This document shows, piece after piece, positions 18,859 to 29,505 of a stretch of 64,000 nucleotides of DNA. The notes below the pieces were generated by a model, which made no database searches, had not been told where the DNA came from, and was given only the letters and a program-made list of their open reading frames with translations. Source of the DNA: Pseudomonas alcaligenes (GTDB taxonomy: Bacteria > Pseudomonadota > Gammaproteobacteria > Pseudomonadales > Pseudomonadaceae). Both the position numbers and the translations under genes were made by a program. Location: NCBI RefSeq assembly GCF_014490745.1, contig NZ_LZEU01000001.1:2011501-2075500 (forward strand). The letters are read 5' to 3'. How positions within the stretch are numbered: the first letter of the stretch is position 1; each line of letters opens with the position of its first letter.

Positions 18859-19239
18859 ATGAACGCGATGGCGGCCCTTCGGCAGTATCAAACCGTCAAT
18901 ACCCAGGCCCAGCTGGCCGATGCCAGCCCTCATCGTCTGATCCAGATGCTGATGGAAGGCGGCCTGTCGCGTCTGGCTCAGGCCAAGGGCGCCATGCTGC
19001 ACGGGCAGATCGCGGTGAAGGGTGAGCTTCTGGGCAAGGCCATTGCTATCATTGGCGGCCTGCGCGAGGGGCTCGATCAGAAGCAGGGCGGCGAGATCGC
19101 CAGCAACCTGGACAGCCTCTACGAGTACATGGTTTCTCGCCTCAGCGAGGCCAACCTGAATAATGATGTGGCCCTGATCGATGAAGTCGCCGATCTGCTG
19201 CGTAACGTGAAGACCGGCTGGGATGCCATCAGCCACTGA
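18859..19239 (+). CDS. fliS: Flagellar chaperone FliS, copy 2
   Basis: Protein of 126 residues with strong FliS features: MAALRQYQTVNTQAQLADAS, SPHRLIQMLMEGGLSRLAQA and GGEIASNLDSLYEYMVSRL. Start ATG 18859 has GGAG upstream and gives the family's usual length; the longer frame from TTG 18811 would begin inside the sigma28 promoter. The shared 'GGEIA-NLD-LY-YM' core with copy 1 shows a duplication within the family, but the sequences have diverged widely. Confidence 0.94.
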   Translation: MNAMAALRQYQTVNTQAQLADASPHRLIQMLMEGGLSRLAQAKGAMLHGQIAVKGELLGKAIAIIGGLREGLDQKQGGEIASNLDSLYEYMVSRLSEANLNNDVALIDEVADLLRNVKTGWDAISH

Positions 19240-19267
19240 TGCCGTCTGCGGTTCGAGGGGAAATGCC

Positions 19268-19564
19268 ATGAGCGCAACTGTTCAACGTCTCGAAGCGACC
19301 GGTACTGCCCTGCGTGATGCGCTTGCGCGGCGCGACTGGACGGCTATCGGCGCGCTCGATGCGCAGTGCCGTCAGGCCGTCGATGAGGCGATGGTGGAGG
19401 CCGTCAACGATGACGGCATCCTGCGCGAGCGCATGCAGGAGCTGCTCGATCTGTATCGTGAGCTGGTGACCATCTGCCAAACCGAACAGCGCCGCCTGGC
19501 GGCCGAACTGGTTCAGCTCAACCAGTCGCAGCAGGGCGCCAAGGTTTACCAGCTGTTCAGCTGA
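19268..19564 (+). CDS. FliT-like small flagellar chaperone
   Basis: Protein of 98 residues, predicted mostly alpha-helical, with no signal or membrane segment. It occupies the position of the small fliT/fleP-type gene after fliS in P. aeruginosa. FliT proteins chaperone FliD and modulate regulators in enterics; in P. aeruginosa the gene here has been linked to pilus length. Direct sequence support is weak, so the call rests mainly on position, size and helical build. ATG 19268 overlaps nothing and is 28 nt after fliS. Confidence 0.65.
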   Translation: MSATVQRLEATGTALRDALARRDWTAIGALDAQCRQAVDEAMVEAVNDDGILRERMQELLDLYRELVTICQTEQRRLAAELVQLNQSQQGAKVYQLFS

Positions 19565-19594
19565 GGCTCGTCGAGCCTCGGCTTCTGCTCTTTT
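19563..19594 (+). terminator. Terminator after the fliC-fliT block
   Basis: GAGGCTCG and CGAGCCTC are adjacent inverted arms (19563-19579) that can fold as a 6-7 bp stem with a small loop, followed by GGCTTCTGCTCTTTT. It overlaps the stop codon of the FliT-like gene. Confidence 0.5.
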
Positions 19595-19658
19595 CCGCAG
19601 TCGCTGTAACTTTTCCTGGATTTCTTTGAAAAAAACGCAGAAAAGTTACGTCATAAAA

Positions 19659-19687
19659 TTGACTCACGCCTGATTTTTGACTTTACT
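19659..19687 (+). promoter_or_regulatory. Sigma70-type promoter of fleQ
   Basis: TTGACT (19659-19664), 17-nt spacer, TTTACT (19682-19687). No GG-N10-GC element is present in the 200-nt gap before fleQ. This agrees with fleQ being the sigma70-driven top of the P. aeruginosa flagellar cascade. The region is AT-rich compared with its surroundings. Confidence 0.55.
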
Positions 19688-19764
19688 AGTGGCCAATTGC
19701 CGGTGTCGCCTGCCTTTTTGTCGGGCGATCTATCTTTCCAGCCTGCGAGCCAGACCAGAACAAG

Positions 19765-21240
<1,476 letters not shown>

Positions 21241-21265
21241 AGTCCGTCGCCGAACCCGCCCATAG

Positions 21266-21302
21266 AGCCGGAGCTTTGACACAGCCTCCGGCTTTATTTT
21301 TT
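21266..21302 (+). terminator. Rho-independent terminator of fleQ
   Basis: AGCCGGAG (21266-21273) pairs with CTCCGGCT (21286-21293), 8 bp, 12-nt loop, followed by TTATTTTTT. A textbook intrinsic terminator 25 nt after the fleQ stop. Confidence 0.85.
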
Positions 21303-21331
21303 AAGTTGCTGATAAATATAGATATTATTTT

Positions 21332-21347
21332 AGGCATGGGGATTGCT
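21332..21347 (+). promoter_or_regulatory. Sigma54 promoter of fleSR
   Basis: AGGCATGGGGATTGCT has GG (21333-21334), 10 nt, GC (21345-21346). It is 53 nt before fleS. P. aeruginosa fleSR is FleQ/RpoN dependent, which fits. Confidence 0.7.
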
Positions 21348-21399
21348 AAGACTCTTCTGACTGACCGTCTGCTGACGGTTTGCCAGCAGAGAGAAGAGC

Positions 21400-22614
21400 A
21401 TGAACCCAGCAGCGCAACAGCCCGCCAATCCTGAGAACGTCGCCGACGCCGCCGTCGAGCAGACCAGTCGCGCCAGCCTGGAGCAGGCCTTTGCCCTGTT
21501 CAACCAGATGTCGACGCAGCTCAGCAGCTCCTACAGCATGCTCGAGGCGCGCGTCAGCGAGCTCAAGGGCCAGCTGGCCCTGGTCAGTGCCCAGCGCATG
21601 CAGGAACTGGCAGAGAAGGAGCGCCTGGCGCATCGCCTGCAGAGCTTGCTGGATCTGCTGCCAGGCGGGGTGATCGTGATCGATGGCCAGGGTGTGGTGC
21701 GTGAGGCCAACCCGGTAGCCCGCAGCCTGCTCGGCAAGCCGCTGGTGGGCATGCTCTGGCGCCAGGTGATCGCCACCAACTTCGCGCCGCGCAAGGATGA
21801 CGGTCACGAGATTTCCCTCAAGGATGGCCGCCGGCTGTCCATCGCCACCCGCTCCCTGCATGGCGAGCCGGGGCAGCTTGTGCTTTTGACTGACCTGACG
21901 GAAACCCGTCGCCTGCAGGATCAGCTGTCGCGCCACGAGCGCCTGTCCGCCCTGGGGCGCATGGTTGCCTCGCTTGCCCATCAGATCCGTACACCGCTGT
22001 CCGCTGCGCTGCTGTATGCCAGTCATCTGTCCGAGCAGGTGCTGCCGCAGGAGCAGCAGCAGCGCTTTGCCGGACGCCTGAAGGAGCGCCTGCACGAGCT
22101 GGAACACCAGGTGCGCGACATGCTGGTGTTCGCCCGCGGCGAGCTGCCGTTGCCGGATCGCCTGGCACCGCCGGCACTGTTCGAGGCCCTGCGCGCGGCT
22201 GCCGAGCCTCATGTGCAGGGCATGCAGGTGCGCTGGCAGTGCGACGCCCGTGGCGGTGACCTGCTGTGCAACCGCGATACCCTGGTCGGCACCGTGCTCA
22301 ACCTGATACAGAACTCGATCCAGGCCGGTGGTCGCGAGACCCGCCTGAAGATCCATCTCTATGCGCGTGGCAGTACCTTGCGCCTGAGCGTCAGCGACAG
22401 CGGCCCGGGCATCGACAAGGCCACCCTGGCGCGCCTGGGCGAACCCTTCTTCACCACCAAGACCACCGGTACCGGCCTCGGCCTGGCCGTGGTGCAGGCG
22501 GTGGTGCGTGCCCATCAGGGCGAGTTGCAGCTGCGTTCGCGGGTGGGCCGCGGCACCTGCGCCATTCTCGTTCTGCCGCTGATTCCGGCGGCACAACCGG
22601 TTTTTCAGGAGTAA
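21400..22614 (+). CDS. fleS: Two-component sensor kinase FleS
   Basis: Cytoplasmic histidine kinase of 404 residues with no membrane segment. A coiled region precedes a PAS domain (about 78-168, LLPGGVIVIDGQGVVREANP). The dimerisation/phosphoacceptor helix has ASLAHQIRTPLSAAL with His194. The ATPase domain shows NLIQNSIQAGG (N box), DSGPGID (G1) and TGTGLGLAVVQAVV (G2). Partner of FleR, encoded 3 nt downstream. In P. aeruginosa the pair turns on class III basal-body and hook genes. Confidence 0.96.
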   Translation: MNPAAQQPANPENVADAAVEQTSRASLEQAFALFNQMSTQLSSSYSMLEARVSELKGQLALVSAQRMQELAEKERLAHRLQSLLDLLPGGVIVIDGQGVVREANPVARSLLGKPLVGMLWRQVIATNFAPRKDDGHEISLKDGRRLSIATRSLHGEPGQLVLLTDLTETRRLQDQLSRHERLSALGRMVASLAHQIRTPLSAALLYASHLSEQVLPQEQQQRFAGRLKERLHELEHQVRDMLVFARGELPLPDRLAPPALFEALRAAAEPHVQGMQVRWQCDARGGDLLCNRDTLVGTVLNLIQNSIQAGGRETRLKIHLYARGSTLRLSVSDSGPGIDKATLARLGEPFFTTKTTGTGLGLAVVQAVVRAHQGELQLRSRVGRGTCAILVLPLIPAAQPVFQE

Positions 22615-22617
22615 GCC

Positions 22618-24069
22618 ATGACTGCCAAGGTTCTGCTGGTCGAAGACGACCGTGCCCTGCGCGAAGCGCTGGCCGATACGCTGCTGCTCGGCGGCCATGA
22701 CTACCGCGCGGTGGAGTGTGCCGAGGATGCCCTGCTGGCCCTGGGCGAGGAGGTGTTCAGCCTGGTCATCAGCGACGTCAACATGCCGGGCATGGATGGC
22801 CATCAGCTGCTGGGGCAGATCCGCGCGCGCTACCCGCAGTTGCCGGTACTGCTGATGACCGCCTATGGCGCCGTCGAGCGTGCCGTGGAGGCGATGCGCC
22901 AGGGCGCTGCCGATTACCTGGTCAAACCCTTCGAACCGCGCACGCTGCTTGATCTGGTCGGCCGCCATGCCCTGGGTCGCCCGAGCGTGGCCGAAAGCGA
23001 CGGCCCGGTGGCCAGCGAGCCGGCCAGCCAGCAGTTGCTGGAGCTGGCCGCCCGGGTCGCGCGCAGCGATTCCACCGTGCTGATTTCCGGCGAGTCCGGT
23101 ACCGGCAAGGAAGTCCTGGCACGCTACATTCACCAGCAGTCGCCGCGTGCCGCTAAGCCGTTCATCGCGATCAACTGCGCGGCGATTCCGGACAACATGC
23201 TCGAGGCCACCCTGTTCGGCCACGAGAAGGGCGCCTTCACTGGCGCCATTGCCGCCCAGCCAGGCAAGTTCGAGCTGGCCGACGGCGGCACCATCCTGCT
23301 CGACGAGATTTCCGAGATGCCGCTGGGCTTGCAGGCCAAGCTCCTGCGCGTGCTGCAGGAGCGCGAAGTGGAGCGGGTCGGGGCGCGCAAGCCGATCGAG
23401 CTGGATATCCGTGTGCTGGCCACCACCAACCGCGACCTGGCGGGCGAAGTGGCGGCGGGGCGTTTCCGTGAAGACCTCTACTATCGCCTGTCGGTATTCC
23501 CGCTGGCCTGGCGTGCCCTGCGCGAACGGCCCGCCGATATTCTGCCGCTGGCCGAGCGGCTGTTGGCCAAGCACGTCAAAAAAATGAATCATGCGGCCGT
23601 ACAGCTTTCGCCGCAGGCCCGCGCTGCGCTGCTCGGGCATGCCTGGCCGGGCAACGTGCGCGAGCTGGACAACGCCATCCAGCGCGCACTGATCCTGCAA
23701 CAGGGCGGGCAGATCCAGCCGCACGACCTGTGCCTGACCGCGCCGATCGGCATGGCGCCGAGCGCGCCGTCGCCGGTGAGCCTGGCGGTGGTGGCGCCGG
23801 TGGCACCGGTGGCACCGGTGGCTCCGGTGATTCCCCTGGCCAGTGTGCCGGTGGCGCTGGAAAGTCCGCAGGCCGAAGCGGCCGGCGCCCTTGGTGAAGA
23901 CCTGCGTCGCCGCGAGTTCCAGCTGATCATCGATACCCTGCGCGCCGAGCGCGGCCGCCGCAAGGAAGCCGCCGAGCGTCTGGGCATCAGCCCGCGCACC
24001 CTGCGCTATAAGCTCGCGCAGATGCGTGACGCAGGCATGGATGTCGAGGCCTACCTGTACGCCAGCTGA
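22618..24069 (+). CDS. fleR: Sigma54-dependent response regulator FleR
   Basis: Protein of 483 residues. Receiver domain (1-120) with phosphoacceptor Asp53 in VISDVNMPGMDG and Lys in YLVKPF; AAA+ domain with Walker A GESGTGKE at 158-165 and GAFTGA; C-terminal Fis-type helix-turn-helix (AAERLGISPRTLRYKLAQMRD). The linker before the DNA-binding domain contains an Ala-Pro-Val run encoded by four 9-bp tandem repeats (23794-23829). Activates the sigma54 class III flagellar genes. Confidence 0.96.
   Translation: MTAKVLLVEDDRALREALADTLLLGGHDYRAVECAEDALLALGEEVFSLVISDVNMPGMDGHQLLGQIRARYPQLPVLLMTAYGAVERAVEAMRQGAADYLVKPFEPRTLLDLVGRHALGRPSVAESDGPVASEPASQQLLELAARVARSDSTVLISGESGTGKEVLARYIHQQSPRAAKPFIAINCAAIPDNMLEATLFGHEKGAFTGAIAAQPGKFELADGGTILLDEISEMPLGLQAKLLRVLQEREVERVGARKPIELDIRVLATTNRDLAGEVAAGRFREDLYYRLSVFPLAWRALRERPADILPLAERLLAKHVKKMNHAAVQLSPQARAALLGHAWPGNVRELDNAIQRALILQQGGQIQPHDLCLTAPIGMAPSAPSPVSLAVVAPVAPVAPVAPVIPLASVPVALESPQAEAAGALGEDLRRREFQLIIDTLRAERGRRKEAAERLGISPRTLRYKLAQMRDAGMDVEAYLYAS
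23794..23829 (+). repeat. Four-copy 9-bp tandem repeat inside fleR
   Basis: Units GCGCCGGTG, GCACCGGTG, GCACCGGTG and GCTCCGGTG encode Ala-Pro-Val four times. Nine-bp units keep the frame, so copy-number change would only lengthen or shorten the linker between the AAA+ and DNA-binding domains. Confidence 0.9.
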
Positions 24070-24101
24070 TCATCCCGGAGTTCTACGCAAGACCCTCTCT
24101 T

Positions 24102-24129
24102 GGCCCGCCCCGTGCGGGCCCTTTGTTTT
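24102..24129 (+). terminator. Rho-independent terminator of fleSR
   Basis: GGCCCGC (24102-24108) pairs with GCGGGCC (24114-24120), 7 bp all G-C, 5-nt loop, followed by CTTTGTTTT. Confidence 0.8.
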
Positions 24130-24137
24130 CTGGAGAG

Positions 24138-24154
24138 TTGGCATCCTTGTTGCT
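24138..24154 (+). promoter_or_regulatory. Sigma54 promoter of fliE
   Basis: TTGGCATCCTTGTTGCT has GG (24140-24141), 10 nt, GC (24152-24153); it matches TGGCA and TTGCT in both halves. It lies 58 nt before fliE and would drive fliEFGHIJ. Confidence 0.85.
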
Positions 24155-24211
24155 CTAACCCCTGCATAGAGCCGCGAAGCGTCAAAAAACCGCGGACGTC
24201 GGAGGAAGGTC

Positions 24212-24544
24212 ATGAGCCAGGGTGTCGAATTCAATCGCCTGATGTTGGAAATGCGCTCCATGCAGATGGAAGCCATGGCCAAGCAGAAGCCAGCGGCAGT
24301 TGCCGCGCCGGAGCCGGGTGCGCCGAGTTTCTCGGAGATGCTCGGCCAGGCCGTGGGCAAGGTGAATGAAACCCAGCAGGCGGCTACCCAGCTGGCCACG
24401 GCTTTCGAGATGGGCCAGGGCGGCACCGACATCACCGATGTGATGATCGCTTCGCAGAAGGCCAGCGTGTCCTTCCAGGCCATGACCCAGGTACGCAACA
24501 AGCTGGTTCAGGCGTATCAAGACATCATGCAGATGCCGGTTTAA
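24212..24544 (+). CDS. fliE: Hook-basal body protein FliE
   Basis: Protein of 110 residues, the adaptor between the MS ring and the rod. The C-terminal two thirds match Fli[39 protein letters not shown] and [16 protein letters not shown] at the end. First gene of the fliEFGHIJ operon, with a sigma54 promoter upstream and fliF 17 nt downstream. Confidence 0.96.
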   Translation: MSQGVEFNRLMLEMRSMQMEAMAKQKPAAVAAPEPGAPSFSEMLGQAVGKVNETQQAATQLATAFEMGQGGTDITDVMIASQKASVSFQAMTQVRNKLVQAYQDIMQMPV

Positions 24545-24561
24545 CGGGGCGGATTTGAGAC

Positions 24562-26349
24562 ATGGCTGAAGCAGTCGCAGCAAACGTACCGGCAACCACG
24601 GGCGAGGCGGTAAAGAAACCGCTGTTCGGTCTGTCGTTCCTGGAAAACCTCTCGGACATGTCGATGCTGCGCCAGATCGGCCTGCTGGTCGGCCTGGCCG
24701 CCAGTGTGGCGATCGGTTTCGCCGTGGTGCTGTGGTCGCAGCAGCCGGATTACCGCCCGCTGCTGGGCAACCTGTCGGGCATGGACACCAACCAGGTGGT
24801 CGAAACCCTCAACGCCGCCGACATTCCCTACACCGTCGAGCCGAACTCCGGGGCACTGCTGGTCAAGTCCGACGACCTCGGTCGGGCTCGCATGAAGCTG
24901 GCCGCTGCCGGCGTGGCGCCGAGCGACGGCAACGTCGGTTTCGAGATTCTCGATCAGGAGCAGGGCCTGGGCACCAGCCAGTTCATGGAGGCGACCCGTT
25001 ATCGCCGCGGCCTGGAGGGCGAGCTGGCCCGCACCATCTCCAGCCTGAACAACGTCAAGGCCGCCCGTGTGCACCTGGCCATCCCGAAAAGCTCGGTGTT
25101 CGTTCGCGACGAACGCAAGCCGACCGCCTCGGTGCTGGTCGAGCTGTACCCGGGCCGTTCCCTGGAGCCAAGCCAGGTGATGGCCATCGTCAATCTGGTG
25201 GCGACTAGCGTGCCCGAACTGACCAAGTCGCAGGTCACCGTGGTCGACCAGAAGGGCAACCTGCTGTCCGACCAGCAGGAGCTGTCCGAGCTGACCATGG
25301 CCGGCAAGCAGTTCGACTACACCCGGCGCATGGAGAGCATGTTCACCCAGCGCGTGCAGAGCATTCTCGAGCCGGTGCTGGGCAATGGCCGCTACAAGGC
25401 GGAAGTGTCTGCCGATGTCGACTTCAGTGCGGTCGAGTCGACTTCCGAGATGTTCAACCCGGATCAGCCGGCCCTGCGCAGTGAGCAGAAGGTCAATGAA
25501 GAGCGTTCCAGCAGCCTGCCGCCGCAAGGCGTGCCGGGTGCCCTGAGCAACCAGCCGCCGGGCGCCGCCTCGGCTCCGCAGCAGGCCGCTCCGGCCGCGC
25601 CGGCACCGGCCGGCCCGGTGGCCGCCGGCCAGCCGCTGCTGGACGCCAACGGCCAGCAGATCATGGATCCGGCCACCGGTCAGCCGAAGCTGGCACCGTA
25701 CCCGGCGGACAAGCGCGAGCAGTCCACCCGCAACTTCGAGCTGGATCGTTCGATCAGCCACACCAAGCAGCAGCAGGGCCGCCTCAAGCGCCTGTCGGTG
25801 GCGGTGGTGCTGGATGACCAGGTGAAGATCAATGCCGAAACCGGCGAAGTCAGCCACAGCCCCTGGGGCGCCGAGGACCTGGCCCGTTTCACCCGCCTGG
25901 TACAGGATGCGGTGGGTTTCGATGCCAGCCGTGGCGACAGCGTCAGCGTGATCAACGCGCCGTTTACCAGCGACACTGGCGACAGCGTCGATGTGCCGTG
26001 GTACCAGAGCGAGCTGTTCCTGATGGCCATGGGCGGGCTCAAGCAGCTGCTGCCGGCACTGATGATCTTCATCCTGGTGTGGTTCGTGCTGCGCCCGGTG
26101 ATGAAGAACATTGCCAACCCGGCGCGTTCGGGCGACGGCGAGGGCGGCGACGTCGAGCTGGGCGACATGGGGGGCCTGGAAGGCGAGCTGTCGGCCGACC
26201 GGGTGAGCCTGGGTGGCCCACAAAGCATCCTGCTGCCGAGCCCCTCGGAGGGGTATGATGCACAACTGAACGCCATCAAGAGTCTGGTGGCGGAAGATCC
26301 GGGCCGCGTCGCCCAGGTTGTGAAAGAGTGGATCAACGCCGATGAGTGA
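24562..26349 (+). CDS. fliF: MS-ring protein FliF
   Basis: Protein of 595 residues forming the inner-membrane MS ring. It has a transmembrane helix near residues 38-60 (IGLLVGLAASVAIGFAVVLW), the periplasmic ring-building YscJ/FliF domains including GNLSGMDTNQVVETLNAADI and LNNVKAARVHLAIPKSSVF, and an Ala-Pro-rich loop (about 315-360). A second transmembrane helix follows (LLPALMIFILVWFVLRPVM). The C-terminal tail (EDPGRVAQVVKEWINA) is the FliG-binding segment. It overlaps fliG by 8 nt. Confidence 0.98.
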   Translation: MAEAVAANVPATTGEAVKKPLFGLSFLENLSDMSMLRQIGLLVGLAASVAIGFAVVLWSQQPDYRPLLGNLSGMDTNQVVETLNAADIPYTVEPNSGALLVKSDDLGRARMKLAAAGVAPSDGNVGFEILDQEQGLGTSQFMEATRYRRGLEGELARTISSLNNVKAARVHLAIPKSSVFVRDERKPTASVLVELYPGRSLEPSQVMAIVNLVATSVPELTKSQVTVVDQKGNLLSDQQELSELTMAGKQFDYTRRMESMFTQRVQSILEPVLGNGRYKAEVSADVDFSAVESTSEMFNPDQPALRSEQKVNEERSSSLPPQGVPGALSNQPPGAASAPQQAAPAAPAPAGPVAAGQPLLDANGQQIMDPATGQPKLAPYPADKREQSTRNFELDRSISHTKQQQGRLKRLSVAVVLDDQVKINAETGEVSHSPWGAEDLARFTRLVQDAVGFDASRGDSVSVINAPFTSDTGDSVDVPWYQSELFLMAMGGLKQLLPALMIFILVWFVLRPVMKNIANPARSGDGEGGDVELGDMGGLEGELSADRVSLGGPQSILLPSPSEGYDAQLNAIKSLVAEDPGRVAQVVKEWINADE

Positions 26350-27358
26350 CAATCGCCCCGCCGCCAAGCTGAACAAGGTCGAGAAGGCCGCCATTCTCCT
26401 GCTCTCGCTCGGTGAGACCGATGCCGCCCAGGTGCTGCGTCACCTCGGGCCGAAGGAAGTGCAGCGGGTCGGCGTGGCCATGGCCGGCATGCGCAACGTG
26501 CAGCGCGAACAGGTCGAGCAGGTGATGGGCGAGTTCGTCGACATAGTCGGCGACCAGACCAGCCTCGGCGTCGGCGCCGACAGCTACATCCGCAAGATGC
26601 TCACCCAGGCCCTGGGCGAGGACAAGGCCGGCAACCTGATCGACCGCATCCTCCTCGGCGGCAGCACCAGCGGCCTGGACAGCCTGAAGTGGATGGAGCC
26701 GCGCGCCGTGGCCGACGTGATCCGCTACGAACACCCGCAGATCCAGGCCATCGTGGTCGCCTATCTCGACCCCGACCAGGCCGCCGAAGTGCTCAGCCAC
26801 TTCGACCACAAGGTGCGCCTGGACATCGTCCTGCGCGTGTCCTCGCTGAACACCGTGCAACCGGCGGCGCTCAAGGAACTCAACCAGATCCTCGAGAAGC
26901 AGTTCTCCGGCAGCGCCAACACCACCCGCGCCAACCTCGGCGGGGTCAAGCGTGCGGCAGACATCATGAACTTCCTCGACAGCTCGCTGGAAGGCCAGCT
27001 GATGGACTCGATCCGCGAGGTCGACGAAGACCTTTCCGGGCAGATCGAAGACCTCATGTTCGTCTTCGACAACCTGGCCGATGTCGACGACCGCGGCATC
27101 CAGGCGCTGCTGCGCGAGGTGTCCTCGGACATCCTGGTGCTGGCGCTCAAGGGCGCCGACGAGGCGATCAAGGAAAAGGTCTTCAAGAACATGTCCAAGC
27201 GCGCTGCCGAGCTGCTGCGCGACGACCTCGAGGCCAAGGGCCCGGTGCGCGTCAGCGAAGTGGAGACGGCGCAGAAGGAAATCCTCACCATTGCCCGGCG
27301 CATGGCCGAATCCGGCGAGATCGTCCTCGGCGGTGCCGGTGGCGAAGCGATGATCTGA
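26342..27358 (+). CDS. fliG: Motor switch protein FliG
   Basis: Protein of 338 residues, the torque-generating C-ring subunit. N-terminal FliF-binding domain (KLNKVEKAAILLLSLGE), middle domain with the EHPQ motif (RYEHPQIQAIVVAYL), and C-terminal domain with the charged torque helix (DNLADVDDRGIQALLREV). Start ATG lies inside the end of fliF, implying coupled translation at a fixed ratio. Confidence 0.98.
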   Translation: MSDNRPAAKLNKVEKAAILLLSLGETDAAQVLRHLGPKEVQRVGVAMAGMRNVQREQVEQVMGEFVDIVGDQTSLGVGADSYIRKMLTQALGEDKAGNLIDRILLGGSTSGLDSLKWMEPRAVADVIRYEHPQIQAIVVAYLDPDQAAEVLSHFDHKVRLDIVLRVSSLNTVQPAALKELNQILEKQFSGSANTTRANLGGVKRAADIMNFLDSSLEGQLMDSIREVDEDLSGQIEDLMFVFDNLADVDDRGIQALLREVSSDILVLALKGADEAIKEKVFKNMSKRAAELLRDDLEAKGPVRVSEVETAQKEILTIARRMAESGEIVLGGAGGEAMI

Positions 27359-27368
27359 GGCGGCGACC

Positions 27369-28151
27369 ATGGCACCCAAGGAAGCGCCCAGCGAGCTGAT
27401 TCGCGCCAAGGACGTCAGCGGCTTCGACCGCTGGTCGCTGCCGAGCTTCGACCCCGAGGTCGAGGTGCTGGCCGAGCCGGAGCCCGAAGTGGTGGCCGCG
27501 CCGGAGCCGGAACCGGAGCCGCAGATCGAGGAAGTGGAGGTCGAGGCGGTCAAGCCGCTGACTCTCGACGAGCTCGAGGCGATTCGCCAGGACGCCTACA
27601 ACGAAGGTTTCTCCGCCGGCGAGAAGGACGGCTTCCATGCCGGCCAGCTCAAGGCCAAGCAGGAAGCCGAAGTGGCTCTGGCCGCCAAGGTGGCGCAGCT
27701 GGAGCAGCTGATGGGCAACCTGATGGAGCCCATCGCCGGGCAGGATCAGGAGCTCGAGCAGGCGCTGGTCGAGCTGATCAGCCAGATGACCCGCCAGGTC
27801 ATCCAGCGCGAGCTGAGCACCGACTCCAGCCAGATCCGCCATGTCCTGCGCGAAGCGCTCAAGCTGCTGCCGATGGGCGCCAGCAATATTCGCATCCATG
27901 TTCACCCGCAGGACTTCGAACTGGTCAGGGCCCTGCGCGAGCGCCATGAGGAAAGCTGGCGCATCCTCGAAGACGAGTCGCTGCAGCCGGGCGGCTGCCG
28001 GGTCGAGAGCGAGAGCAGCCGCATCGACGCCAGCGTCGAAACCCGCCTGGCCCTGGCCCTCAAGCAGCTGTTCGAGCAGCAGCGGGCGCAGACCACCAAT
28101 CCGCCGGAAGCGGATCTCCACCTCGATCTCGAGCCGCCCCGTGCGCCTTGA
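27369..28151 (+). CDS. fliH: Flagellar assembly protein FliH
   Basis: Protein of 260 residues, the stalk-like regulator of the FliI ATPase. The N-terminal 65 residues are acidic and Pro-rich ([20 protein letters not shown]), followed by a GxxxG-type helical stretch ([20 protein letters not shown]) and the C-terminal FliH/SctL domain that binds FliI ([18 protein letters not shown]). It overlaps fliI by 11 nt. Confidence 0.94.
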   Translation: MAPKEAPSELIRAKDVSGFDRWSLPSFDPEVEVLAEPEPEVVAAPEPEPEPQIEEVEVEAVKPLTLDELEAIRQDAYNEGFSAGEKDGFHAGQLKAKQEAEVALAAKVAQLEQLMGNLMEPIAGQDQELEQALVELISQMTRQVIQRELSTDSSQIRHVLREALKLLPMGASNIRIHVHPQDFELVRALRERHEESWRILEDESLQPGGCRVESESSRIDASVETRLALALKQLFEQQRAQTTNPPEADLHLDLEPPRAP

Positions 28152-29502
28152 TCGCATCAGTTTTGCCAAGCGCCTGGCCGGTTACAGCGAGGCCATCGAG
28201 CTGCCCAGCCAGCCGGTGGTCGAGGGCCGTCTGCTACGCATGGTCGGCCTCACCCTGGAAGCCGAAGGCCTGCGCGCGGCCCTGGGCAGCCGCTGCCTGG
28301 TGATCAACGATGACAGCTACCATCCGGTGCAGGTGGAAGCGGAAGTCATGGGCTTCTCCGGCAACAAGATCTACCTGATGCCGGTTGGCAGTCTGGCCGG
28401 CATCGCCCCTGGCGCCCGTGTGGTGCCGCTGCCGGACACCGGCCGCCTGCCGATGGGCATGTCCATGCTCGGCCGTGTGCTGGATGGCGCCGGCCGCGCC
28501 CTGGACGGCAAGGGTGGGATGAAGGCCGAGGACTGGGTGCCGATGGACGGCCCGACCATCAACCCGCTCAACCGTCACCCGATCAGCGAGCCGCTGGATG
28601 TCGGCATCCGCAGCATCAACGGCCTGCTCACCGTCGGCCGTGGTCAGCGTCTGGGCCTGTTCGCCGGTACCGGCGTGGGCAAGTCGGTGCTGCTGGGCAT
28701 GATGACCCGCTTCACCGAGGCCGAGATCATCGTGGTCGGGCTGATCGGCGAGCGCGGTCGCGAGGTCAAGGAGTTCATCGACGAGATCCTCGGCGAGGAG
28801 GGCATCAAGCGCTCGGTGGTGGTCGCCTCGCCAGCCGACGACGCGCCGCTGATGCGCCTGCGCGCGGCCATGTACTGCACACGCATCGCCGAGTATTTCC
28901 GCGACAAGGGCAAGAATGTTCTGCTGCTGATGGACTCGCTGACCCGCTTCGCCCAGGCCCAGCGCGAGATCGCCCTGGCCATCGGCGAGCCGCCGGCGAC
29001 CAAGGGCTATCCGCCCTCGGTGTTCGCCCGCCTGCCGCGCCTGGTGGAGCGTGCCGGTAACGCCGAAGCCGGTGGCGGCTCGATCACCGCGTTCTACACC
29101 GTATTGAGCGAGGGCGACGACCAGCAGGATCCGATCGCCGACGCTGCCCGCGGGGTGCTCGACGGCCACTTCGTGCTGTCGCGCCGGCTGGCCGAGGAAG
29201 GTCATTACCCGGCCATCGACATCGAGGCCTCGATCAGCCGGGTCATGCCGCAGGTGGTCAGCGCCGAGCACATGAAGCTGGCCCAGCGCTTCAAACAGCT
29301 ATGGTCGCGCTACCAGCAGAGCCGCGACCTGATCAGTGTCGGCGCCTATGTGCCGGGCGGCGATGCCGATACCGACCTGGCGATTGCCCGCCAGCCGGCC
29401 ATGGCCCGCTACCTGCGCCAGGGCCTGAGCGAGAGCGAGGGCATGAGCGACAGCCAGCTGCAGCTGGCCCAGGTGTTCAACCCGACGGCGGCCGGCGGTT
29501 GA
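28141..29502 (+). CDS. fliI: Flagellar export ATPase FliI
   Basis: Protein of 453 residues, the F1-beta-like ATPase of flagellar type III export. Walker A is [15 protein letters not shown] (about 174-188); Walker B is [26 protein letters not shown] and [12 protein letters not shown] are further F1/SctN family motifs. I start it at GTG 28141 ([20 protein letters not shown]), the conserved pseudomonad N-terminus; the frame is open further upstream inside fliH but that part lacks FliI homology. FliJ follows after 3 nt. Confidence 0.97.
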   Translation: MRLDRISFAKRLAGYSEAIELPSQPVVEGRLLRMVGLTLEAEGLRAALGSRCLVINDDSYHPVQVEAEVMGFSGNKIYLMPVGSLAGIAPGARVVPLPDTGRLPMGMSMLGRVLDGAGRALDGKGGMKAEDWVPMDGPTINPLNRHPISEPLDVGIRSINGLLTVGRGQRLGLFAGTGVGKSVLLGMMTRFTEAEIIVVGLIGERGREVKEFIDEILGEEGIKRSVVVASPADDAPLMRLRAAMYCTRIAEYFRDKGKNVLLLMDSLTRFAQAQREIALAIGEPPATKGYPPSVFARLPRLVERAGNAEAGGGSITAFYTVLSEGDDQQDPIADAARGVLDGHFVLSRRLAEEGHYPAIDIEASISRVMPQVVSAEHMKLAQRFKQLWSRYQQSRDLISVGAYVPGGDADTDLAIARQPAMARYLRQGLSESEGMSDSQLQLAQVFNPTAAGG

Positions 29503-29505
29503 TCC

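Noticed and set aside
27841..28140. 100-codon N-terminal extension of FliI
   Set aside because: The frame is open upstream through fliH, but the residues are Arg/Ser/Ala-rich frame-shifted FliH sequence without FliI homology. GTG 28141 gives the conserved N-terminus and usual length.
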